Assembly: GCA_963803295.1 (NCBI GenBank)
Contig: CAWDMC010000009.1
Span: forward strand, 715,793 to 779,792
Direction of reading: 5' to 3'
From: CAWDMC01 sp963803295
GTDB lineage: Bacteria; Acidobacteriota; Terriglobia; UBA7540
DNA length: 64,000 nucleotides
The position numbers and the translations under genes are program-made. Positions 17,462 through 26,300 of the stretch are shown one piece after another. Positions within the stretch are counted from its first letter, which is position 1. Each line of letters opens with the position of its first letter. The notes under the pieces were generated by a model. The model did not search any database, was not told where the DNA came from, and worked only from the letters and a program-made list of their open reading frames with translations.

Positions 17462-18430
17462 TGGCACGGGTTTTTGCCTACATTGAACACAGCGGTGGCG
17501 TAGCCGATGACACAGCAGCAGAAATCGCGGCCGCGGCCAGGAAGATCGATTCCGCCACGTCCCCGACAGCCGTCGTTACGGGTTGGGGTGCCGAGCTCGA
17601 CGCAGTTTCGGAAGGCCTGCGCAGTTCCTACGATGAGATTTGGAAGATCGGAAACCCAGCCCTGGCTTATCCCAACGCCGAGGTGGTGCGCAAGGCTCTG
17701 GTGGACGTTTTGCCGCACGACAGCGTTGTGCTTATCCCGCACGCCCATTTTGGAATCGATCTGGGGCCGGGTCTTTCGATCAAAATGGATTCCGTTTATC
17801 TACCCGACGCTTTGGAAATTGATGGAGTAGAAGGCGGCTGGCTAAAGGCTGTGCGGCAGGAATTCGGCGGGCAGGTAAGCGCCCACGTGCGTTGCGATAT
17901 TTCGTCGGGCGCGGTGATCAGCGTGCGTCCGGGCGCATTCAAACCGCTCGAAAGCGCTCCTCAAGGCGGCACTGTCGTCGACAAGTCGTCTGCGGTGGGT
18001 ACTCTCGCAGCGAAGCGGCGCTATCTCGAAACTGTGGTCGCCGAGGCGGGTGATGTCGATATCAAGAAGGAACCCGTCCTGGTTTCCATCGGACGCGGCA
18101 TCCAGGAAAAAGACAACATAAGCCATCGCCCAGGAATTGGCCGACGCTATGGGCGCGGTAGTGAGCTGCTCGCGACCCGTGGTCGATGCCAAGTGGCTGG
18201 AAAAATCGCGCCAGGTAGGCTCATCCGGCCAAACCGTCAAACCGAAGGTCTACATGGCCTGCGGCATCAGTGGTTCGTCGCAGCACCTGGTCGGGATCAA
18301 GGGTAATCCCTTCATTGTAGCGATCAACAAGAATCCTAAAGCCCCCATATTCCAAGTGGCCGATGTCGGAATCGTTGCGGATATTCTGGAGTTCTTGCCG
18401 GAAATGGCGAGTCGAATCCGCGCAATGTAA
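17461..18430 (+). CDS. etfA: Electron transfer flavoprotein, alpha subunit (frameshifted)
   Basis: Starts at ATG 17461, overlapping etfB by 1 bp. The first ~220 residues are in one frame (open to 18306, but without homology after about 18115). The rest (ADAMGAVVSCSRPVVDAKWL and the FAD-binding GSSGQTVKPKVYMACGISGS, then NKNPKAPIFQVADVGIVAD) is in the next frame and ends at 18430. Removing one base within ATAAGCC (about 18118-18121) restores a full-length EtfA of about 322 residues with DNIAIAQELADAM at the join. All FAD-binding motifs are intact, so a sequencing or assembly indel is as likely as a real mutation. Confidence 0.88.
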
Positions 18431-18457
18431 AGCATAACTATAGGAGAGGCACCGTCG

Positions 18458-20134
18458 ATGATTACAAAAAAGACACTGAATCTGAGTTTGAAATCACTAA
18501 AGGATTTCGCCAAAAAGCGCCTGCCGGACGAAGAACTCATTGCGCTCGATGAGCGCGACGAATGTCCGCTCGAGATCGTCCACCACATGTGCAGCCCGGA
18601 CAAACTAGGCATTCAGCTCCTCTTCATTCCCGAGGAGTACGGGGGTCTCGGGGGAGGCGCCTTTGATGTGTATCGCGTCTGCGAGGAGATGGCGCGGATC
18701 GACCTCGGCATCGCCACATCTGTGCTGGCGACCTTTCTCGGCAGCGATCCCATCTTCGTCGGCGCTACTCCCGAGCAGAAGAAACACTGGCTGACGCGAA
18801 TCGCGGACGAGGGACTCCTGTTCGCCTACGGCGCTACCGAACCGGAAGCCGGCAGCGATTTGGGCGCCCTTCTCAGCACCGCCGATCGCGTTATGGAAGG
18901 TGACCGCATCGTCGGCTACAAGATTAACGCCAGCAAACAGTGGATTTCGAATGGCGGGATCGCCGATGCCTATACGATCCTGGCGAGCACGCCCAGTGGT
19001 CCAAGTTGGTTCGTGGTTGAGAAAGGCGCGCCGGGATTCAGCCAGGATAAACCGGAAGACAAGCATGGTATCCGCCTCAGTAACACGGCAGCCCTCTCGC
19101 TTAGCAACGTCTATGTCGACGCCGACCGGCTCGTCGGCGGTGTCGAAGGCCAGGGACTAAATCAAGCACAACTCGTGTTCGGCTATACGCGCCTGATGGT
19201 GGCGGCGTTCGGCCTGGGCGGCGGCTGGTCCGCGCTCGACCGGGCGATCCCCTATTCCGCCAAGCGGATGCAAGGCGGCGCGCCGCTCTCGGAAAAACAG
19301 GGATACACGCACAAGCTGATCGTGCCCAACGTAGCCCGTTTGGAAGCCGCGCGCGCCTATATCGAGGAGACCGCCGAACGTATCGACGCCGGCGAAGGAA
19401 GCTTGAACACCGAGGGTGCGATTGCCAAGTACATGGCCACCGAGGCGGGCAATGCGGCCGCTGAAGCGAGTATTCAGGCGCTGGGCGGATACGGCTATAC
19501 GCATGAGTATATGGTGGAAAAGATCAAGCGCGATGTTCGCATCACGACCATTTACGAAGGCACCTCCGAAATTATGGAGATGACCATTAGCCGCGACCGG
19601 TGGCAGTCACACTTGAAAACCCGTGGTCAGTACTATCACGACCAGGCGCGCACGCTGGAAGCAGTACACGCGAAGCACCCGAGCGTCGGCGCTGGCTTTG
19701 CGGCGCTGGCCCTCCATGGCTTAGCCGAAGTCATGGAAAAAGCCCGGTCCGCTCGCTTGACCCGCTACCAGCACGTGCTCCTGCGCCTGGGCGAGTTGAT
19801 CGCCTATGCCGAGTGCGCGGGCTGTTTGTCCCGCAGGGCAGCGCTTGCGGCTGAGAATCGGCTCCACGAGAAAGCTAGCCTTCGCTTCGATGCGACCGCC
19901 CTGGCAGCTCTTGGCCGGATCTTTGCGCGCGAGGCGGCCCTCAAGGTGGCCGAAGAGGGTCTGCAGTGGGTCTGCGGAAGCGGTGGTGTGAGCGATGCAG
20001 AGTTAAGCGCGTTCGAAGACGCCCTTAAACTCCGGGCGATTCACCGCGCCCAGTCGGGCTTGCTGGCAGACATGGATTATATAGCCGACGTACTTTATGG
20101 TCGCGCGGCGAAACCCGTAGCGTTGTCGGCCTGA
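18458..20134 (+). CDS. Acyl-CoA dehydrogenase with extended C-terminus
   Basis: 558 residues, longer than the ~380 of simple acyl-CoA dehydrogenases because of a ~170-residue C-terminal helical extension. Core motifs: AYGATEPEAGSDLGAL (substrate/FAD), ASKQWISNGG, QALGGYGYTHEYMVEK and IYEGTSEIMEM, in which the glutamate of YEGTSE is at the usual catalytic-base position. It oxidises an acyl-CoA (chain length unknown) and hands electrons to ETF. It begins 27 bp after etfA behind AGGAG, so the FeS protein, etfB, etfA and this gene form one electron-transfer operon. Confidence 0.92.
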   Translation: MITKKTLNLSLKSLKDFAKKRLPDEELIALDERDECPLEIVHHMCSPDKLGIQLLFIPEEYGGLGGGAFDVYRVCEEMARIDLGIATSVLATFLGSDPIFVGATPEQKKHWLTRIADEGLLFAYGATEPEAGSDLGALLSTADRVMEGDRIVGYKINASKQWISNGGIADAYTILASTPSGPSWFVVEKGAPGFSQDKPEDKHGIRLSNTAALSLSNVYVDADRLVGGVEGQGLNQAQLVFGYTRLMVAAFGLGGGWSALDRAIPYSAKRMQGGAPLSEKQGYTHKLIVPNVARLEAARAYIEETAERIDAGEGSLNTEGAIAKYMATEAGNAAAEASIQALGGYGYTHEYMVEKIKRDVRITTIYEGTSEIMEMTISRDRWQSHLKTRGQYYHDQARTLEAVHAKHPSVGAGFAALALHGLAEVMEKARSARLTRYQHVLLRLGELIAYAECAGCLSRRAALAAENRLHEKASLRFDATALAALGRIFAREAALKVAEEGLQWVCGSGGVSDAELSAFEDALKLRAIHRAQSGLLADMDYIADVLYGRAAKPVALSA

Positions 20135-20154
20135 TCTCGTTCGAGACCTGAATA

Positions 20155-20181
20155 GTTCGGCCTGCCTGAGGCAGGCCGGAC
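20155..20181 (+). terminator. Intergenic GC hairpin between acyl-CoA dehydrogenase and megasynthase
   Basis: GTTCGGCCTGCC (20155-20166) pairs with GGCAGGCCGGAC (20170-20181) across a 3-base TGA loop, one mismatch. No T-run follows, so it is not a classic intrinsic terminator. It may end the ETF transcript or be a small dispersed palindrome. Confidence 0.4.
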
Positions 20182-20208
20182 TCTACCACTCATAAAAGGG
20201 GCTTCATC

Positions 20209-23151
20209 ATGGAAAGCACAGCTTATCGAGCGATCGCTATCGTAGGGGTGGGAGCCGTTTTGCCGGATGCGCCGAACGCCGCTACCTTCTGGGACAACAT
20301 AAAGAAGGGCCGCTACAGCATCAGCGAGGTTACACCCGACCGTTGGGACCCGGCGCTTTATTACGATCCGGATCACTCCGCGCCGGATAAGACCTACTCC
20401 AAGATCGGAGGCTGGGTGCGAGAGTATCCCTGGGATCCAGCTAAATGGCGCCTGCCGATCCCGCCGCGAGTGGTCGCTGCCATGGACGACCAGCAAAAGT
20501 GGGCTATTGCCTGCACCCGTGAGGCGTTGGAAGACTTCGGCTACCCGGAGCGGCCGTTGGACCTCGATCGCACTGCGGTGATCCTCGGCAACGCCATGGG
20601 CGGGGAAAAGCATTATTTTACCACCTTGCGCGTTTACTTTCCCGAGTACGCCCGAGAACTGGCCGAGACTGCCAGTTTTGCCGCCCTGCCGGAGTCGATG
20701 CGACGCGATATCACCCGCGAATTGCATAGCCGGATCGGCAAACTCCTGCCCGAAGTCACGGAAGACACCATGCCCGGCGAGTTGGCCAACTGCATTGCCG
20801 GACGGGTCGCGAACGTTTTCAACTTTCACGGTCCCAATTTCACTACGGACGCCGCATGCGCGTCGGCGATGGCGGCGATCAGCGCCGCGGTGGAAGGTCT
20901 AGTCGGACACGATTTTGACTTGGCTGTCACCGGCGGTATTGACCACAACATGGGCTCGCCGGTCTTCATCAAGTTCTGCAAGATCGGCGCGCTCTCGGCG
21001 ACCGGCACTCGCCCTTACGCGGAGGGGGCCGACGGCTTCGTTATGGGTGAAGGCGCTGCTGTCCTTTTGCTCAAGCGTCTGGCCGACGCCGAGCGCGACG
21101 GGGACAAGATCTACGCTGTGCTGCGGGGCATCGGAGGCGCGAGTGACGGCAAGGGAAAGGGTATCACCGCACCCAACCCAGTCGGCCAAAAAATGGCAGT
21201 CCAACGCGCCTGGCAGAATGCCGGCTTGTCGCCTGCTACTGCGACCCTGATTGAAGGCCACGGCACCTCGACCCGCGTCGGTGATGCTGTCGAATGCGAA
21301 AGCATGCTTGACGTGCTGAGCGGCTTCCATCTGCCCACGGGCTCTATCGCACTCGGCTCGGTGAAATCGAACATCGGGCATCTCAAAGGTGCCGCCGGAG
21401 CAGCCGGACTGCTGAAAGCCGTCCTGGCGCTTCGGGATAAGGTACTGCCGCCCAGCTTGAACTGGTGCGCCAATCCGAATATTGACTTTGCCCACTCTCC
21501 CCTTTACGTAAACACCGAACTGAAACCGTGGACGGCCACCGCCGATGGTGTGCGCCGTGCTGGCGGGAGCGCCTTTGGGTTTGGCGGCACCAATTTCCAC
21601 GTCGTCCTCGAGGAATACATTCCCCATAGACTCAATGGCAACGGCAAGCGAACGATCTCGGTTGAAATACCCGCAGTGGTGGCGGGCACCGCAAATCTGA
21701 ATGTCAAGAGCAGTCCGCTCAGCTCCGGGGCTGAAGTCTCGCATAAAGCGCCGTTGCGCGGCGCCCTGGTGATCGGCGGGGCTTCAAATGCCGTTTTGGC
21801 CGAGCGCGTGCGCGGCATGGAAAAGGAAGCTAAGGCAGGCCGTGCACCCGCGCCGGCAGCACCCGCGGAGTCGGATCTGCGCGCAGCCGAACGCCTGGTG
21901 ATCGACTACGTCGACGCAGCCGATCTGGCGGACAAATCCGCCAAGGCGCTCAAAGCGCTGAAAGCCAACCAACCGGCGATATGGAAAGCCTTGCGCGCCC
22001 AAGGCGTTTTTCGCGGCCAGGGTCCGGCACCCAAGGTCGCGTTCCTGTACACCGGCCAAGGTTCGCAGTACGTCAACATGCTCCGGCCGCTCCTCGCGAT
22101 CGAACCCATCGTGGCCACGACCTTTGCCGAAGTGGATCGCGTCATGACCCCGCTGCTCGGCAAACCGATCAGCAAGTATATTTTCGTGGATCAGGATGAT
22201 GCCGAGGCCGTTGCCAAGGCGGAGGAAGATCTGCGTCAGACAGCTATTACCCAGCCTGCGGTCCTCGCTGTCGATCTGGCGTTGACCCGGCTTTTAGCCG
22301 CTTATGGAATCTATCCCGACATGGCCATGGGACACAGCCTGGGCGAATACGGAGCGCTGGTTGCGGTCGGCGGCATGCCCTTCGATGAGGCAGTCGAGGC
22401 GGTTAGTGCCCGCGGCCAGGCCATGAGCGTCCTGTCAATGGGAGACCACGGCCGGATGGCGGCTGTGTTTGCGCCGCTTGAAGAAATCGAGCGGATACTC
22501 AAGACGATCAATGGATATGTGGTGATCGCCAACATCAACAGTAATAACCAGGCCGTGATCGGCGGCGCGAGCGAGGCAGTTGGCGAAGCCATTGAGGTTT
22601 TCCTGAAAGCCGGATACAACGCGGTGCCCTTGCCGGTGAGCCACGCTTTCCATACGTCGATTGTGGCTGCGGCCAGCGTGCCGCTACGGGGCGTGCTGGA
22701 GCGCCTGCATCTGGAATCACCGCGCCTGCCGATCGTCACGAACGTAACCGGCGAGTTTTATCCTACGGGGCCTGGGGTCGTGCCCCAGATGCTGGATATT
22801 CTCGCGAAGCAGGTTGCTTCTCCTGTGCAATTTGTGAAGGGTCTGCACACGCTATACGACGCCGGTGCGCGCGTGTTTGTTGAGGTCGGTCCGAAGAAGG
22901 CGCTGCAGGGATTTGCCGAGGATGTGCTCGGCGGCTCGGGCGAAGTGGTTTCAATTTTCACCAACCATCCGAAACTGACCGATGTGGCCGCCTTCAACCA
23001 GGCCTTGTGCGCGCTTTATGCAGCCGGTTTAGGCCTCGGGGAAGCCGAGAAATCGCGTACCGCCTCGGTGACACAAAGTCCGTGGCCGCGGTTACCACCC
23101 CGGAGAACCGCAAACCAATTTCAGCCGCAGCTCCCGAGACCGAGGCGGTAA
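20209..23151 (+). CDS. Megasynthase part 1: ketosynthase 1 and malonyl acyltransferase
   Basis: First open frame of a very large PUFA-synthase-like/type I PKS-like enzyme (whole gene 20209-29760). KS1 (residues ~5-475) has the catalytic Cys in DAACASAM, the His in IEGHGTST and the Lys/His in GSVKSNIGHLKG. After a ~120-residue linker, an acyltransferase (~605-930) shows GQGSQY, the nucleophile motif MGHSLGEYGA and VSHAFHTS; HAFH is the malonyl-CoA signature. Homology ends near 23085, where the frame must change; the stop at 23151 is an artefact of that shift. ATG 20209 follows AAAGGGG. The closest relatives by layout are PfaA-like 'secondary lipid' synthases. Confidence 0.9.
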   Translation: MESTAYRAIAIVGVGAVLPDAPNAATFWDNIKKGRYSISEVTPDRWDPALYYDPDHSAPDKTYSKIGGWVREYPWDPAKWRLPIPPRVVAAMDDQQKWAIACTREALEDFGYPERPLDLDRTAVILGNAMGGEKHYFTTLRVYFPEYARELAETASFAALPESMRRDITRELHSRIGKLLPEVTEDTMPGELANCIAGRVANVFNFHGPNFTTDAACASAMAAISAAVEGLVGHDFDLAVTGGIDHNMGSPVFIKFCKIGALSATGTRPYAEGADGFVMGEGAAVLLLKRLADAERDGDKIYAVLRGIGGASDGKGKGITAPNPVGQKMAVQRAWQNAGLSPATATLIEGHGTSTRVGDAVECESMLDVLSGFHLPTGSIALGSVKSNIGHLKGAAGAAGLLKAVLALRDKVLPPSLNWCANPNIDFAHSPLYVNTELKPWTATADGVRRAGGSAFGFGGTNFHVVLEEYIPHRLNGNGKRTISVEIPAVVAGTANLNVKSSPLSSGAEVSHKAPLRGALVIGGASNAVLAERVRGMEKEAKAGRAPAPAAPAESDLRAAERLVIDYVDAADLADKSAKALKALKANQPAIWKALRAQGVFRGQGPAPKVAFLYTGQGSQYVNMLRPLLAIEPIVATTFAEVDRVMTPLLGKPISKYIFVDQDDAEAVAKAEEDLRQTAITQPAVLAVDLALTRLLAAYGIYPDMAMGHSLGEYGALVAVGGMPFDEAVEAVSARGQAMSVLSMGDHGRMAAVFAPLEEIERILKTINGYVVIANINSNNQAVIGGASEAVGEAIEVFLKAGYNAVPLPVSHAFHTSIVAAASVPLRGVLERLHLESPRLPIVTNVTGEFYPTGPGVVPQMLDILAKQVASPVQFVKGLHTLYDAGARVFVEVGPKKALQGFAEDVLGGSGEVVSIFTNHPKLTDVAAFNQALCALYAAGLGLGEAEKSRTASVTQSPWPRLPPRRTANQFQPQLPRPRR

Positions 23152-23370
23152 TTCAGAGCCGTCGGGACAACGGCGCCACAGCACAAGGGAACGGCGACCA
23201 CTACGCGGAACTCGGCCGCCTGTTTGCCGGTGTTCTCGATCGCGGCTGGCAGATCTATCGTGGCGAGGGCAATATCTCCACTGGCTTGCCCGTAGCTATC
23301 ACGGGTGCGGCGCTGGGCCTGCCGGGCACTGAGAAAATCTTCGACGACGCAAACTTAGGCCGCATTCTGC
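23080..23370 (+). other. Megasynthase linker and KS2 start in a displaced frame
   Basis: In the third frame this stretch encodes SVAAVTTPENRKPISAA, a linker, then YAELGRLFAGVLDRG and GLPVAITGAALGLPGTEKIF, the start of the second ketosynthase. Adding one A in the CAAAG run near 23083 and removing one G from GGG near 23365 would join it to both neighbours. I therefore treat it as coding and as part of the same gene. Confidence 0.8.
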
Positions 23371-26300
23371 GTGGGCGATCAGTTCATCGACGTAATCCCC
23401 ACGCGGTTCCGCCGTGCCATTCTCGACAAACGCATTACACGACTGATGAAGAGCGAGAGCGGAGCCACGTTTGAGCCCATCAGTAATGTGGCCGATGTCA
23501 TCAAGCTGGCAGGTCGCGGAGGCGCTTTCGATCTAGAGAATGAATATGGTGTCTCCGGCGATCGCGTAACGGCTCTCGATCGAGCTACTCGCCTGGCGAT
23601 GGCGGTAGGCCTGGACGCGCTGCGGGACGCCGGCATCCCATTGGTACTACGGTACAAGACCACAACCAAGGGTACGCAACTGCATGATCGTTGGGCGTTG
23701 CCCGAGGCGATGCGCGACGATACCGGCGTGATCTTCGCGTCTGTCTTTCCTGGGTATGATTCCTTTGCCCAGGAAGCGGCGCGCTACTATGCCGACCACG
23801 CCCGCCGTGAACAGTTGACAGTGCTGGAAGACCTGCGCGCACGGCTGGACGCGGCCAATGGCCACTCCAACTTGGGACAAGAAATCGACCGTCGGATTAA
23901 TGATCTGCGCACGGCCATCGAGAAAGATCCCTACGTGTTCGACCGGCGCTTTATTCTCAGAGTGCTGTCGATGGGGCATTCGCAATTTGCCGAATTCATT
24001 GGCGCGCGCGGTCCCAACACACAAGTGAACGCGGCCTGCGCGAGCACTCCGCAAGCTGTATCCATGGCGGAAGACTGGATTCGCACTGGCCGTTGCCGGC
24101 GCGTGATTATCGTCTCGGCGGACGACATCACCTCTGACAACTTGCTTGAATGGATGGGCTCGGGCTTCCTGGCCAGCGGAGCCGCAGCCACTACCGAGGT
24201 GGTGGAAGAGACGGCGCTGCCTTTTGACCGCCGCCGTCATGGCATGGTCACGGGTATGGGCGCCGCGGCCCTGGTTGTTGAGAGCGCCGAGGCTGCGCGC
24301 GAACGTGGAATCCGTCCGATTTGCGAGGTGTTAGGCGCTATCACCGCGAACAGCGCGTTCCATGGCACCCGTCTCGATGTCGAGCATATCGCTGGCGTCA
24401 TGGAAAAACTGGTTTCGCAAGCGGAAACGCGCGGCGGCATCGAACGCCATCAGATCGCGCCACACATGGCTTTCGTTTCCCATGAAACCTACACTCCCGC
24501 GCGCGGCGGCAGCGCCTCGGCGGAGATAAATGCGCTTCGTCAGGTTTTCGGCGATTCCGCAGACCAGATCGTCATCACCAATACGAAGGGCTTTACGGGA
24601 CACGCTATGGGCGCTGGCATCGAAGATGTCGTTGCGGTGAAAGCGCTCGAAACAGGCTGGGTGCCGCCTGTCGCAAACTTCAAGGAAGTCGATCCCGAAC
24701 TCGGCCCGTTGAACCTCTCGAAGGGTGGCGTTTACCCCGTCGAGTACACCCTGAGACTGGGGGCGGGGTTTGGGTCGCAGATTAGCATGACGTTGATGCG
24801 CTGGGCAGGAACGAAAGACGGTGTCAGGCCCAGTCCGGATGCGCTGGGCTACGCCACTCGCATCGTCGACCGTGATGCCTGGAACACATGGCTAAGCCGA
24901 ATGGCCGGCTATCCGACGGTTGACCTGGAAGTGGTCAAGCACACCCTGCGCGTCCGCGATCATGGCCAGGTGGCGGCGACGGCGCGAGTAGCGAAAGCGG
25001 CTCAGGACTCACGGCCGTCTGCGGCGCCTGCCCCACAACGCCAACTGCCAACGCCTACCCCGGTTGTCAAATCGGTGGCTGCGCCTGCGCTCAAGAAGGT
25101 TGCCGAGCTTGAAGTGAAGGTTCAGGCCGCGGCCCCGGTGGCTTCACCCAAGCCGGCGGTAGCGGCGAAGCCTGCAGCTCAAAGCGATCCCGTGAAGGAT
25201 CGCGTGCTGGCGGTGGTGGCCGAGAAGACCGGTTACCCCATCGATATGCTCGATCTGGATTTGGATCTCGAAGCGGATCTCGGCGTCGATACAGTGAAGC
25301 AGGCTGAGGTATTCGCTGCCATCCGCGAAGCGTACGGTATCGAGCGTGACGACAAAATAAAGCTGCGCGAATTCCCAACCCTGACTCATGTAATACAGTT
25401 CGTCTACGACCGGCGGCCCGACCTTAAGGTCAAGCCGGTTCCGGTGGCTGTGGCGGCCAAGCAAGAACTTGAATCGCCGATACCGGTAACGGCGGCAAAA
25501 CCCGTGCAAAAGGCTACCGATCCGGTGCAGGAACGCATTCTGACGCTGGCGGTGGAGAAGACCGGATATCCCAGGGACATGCTTGAGTTGGACCTGGATC
25601 TCGAAGCCGATCTCGGTGTCGATACTGTCAAACAGGCAGAAATGTTCGCGGCCATCCGCGAAATCTACCGTATCCCGCGCGAGGAGAATCTGAAGCTGCG
25701 GGATTTCCCGACGTTGGCTCACGTCATTCAGTTTGTGCGCGATCACCGGCCGGATCTGGCCATCGAAGGTCCCGTTCCAGTGGCCACGGCGGCAAAGGAA
25801 GAAGACAGATCCACGATTCCGGCGCCAGTGACGCCCGCGCAGGACGTCACCGACCCGGTAAAGGAGCGTGTCCTGGCGCTTGCTGTGGAGAAGACCGGCT
25901 ATCCGAAAGACATGCTCGAACTCGATCTGGATCTGGAAGCGGATCTCGGCGTCGACACCGTCAAGCAGGCTGAGATGTTCGCGGCCATCCGCGAAATCTA
26001 CAACATTCCTCGCGACGAGAACCGCAAACTGCGCGACTACCCCACGCTGGCCCACGTGATCCAGTTCGTCCATGAACAGCGGCCGGACCTTACAGTGGAA
26101 GCACCAACTCCGGTTACGGTAGCGGCCGAGAAGCCATGGGAAAAGAAGGAAGAGAGTAAACCGGCTGCGGTGGCGGCTGTTCCTAACGAGGTCAACACTT
26201 CTGATCCCGTGAAGGAACGCATCCATGACTTGGCGGTGGACAAGACCGGTTATCCGAGAGAAATGCTGGAACTGGACCTGGATCTCGAGGCGGATCTTGG

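Noticed and set aside
18117..18122. Programmed ribosomal frameshift in etfA
   Set aside because: No slippery heptamer or downstream structure is evident, and etfA is not known to use frameshifting; an indel is simpler.
20899..21744. 281-codon minus-strand open frame inside KS1
   Set aside because: Opposite strand of the ketosynthase; no recognisable domain.
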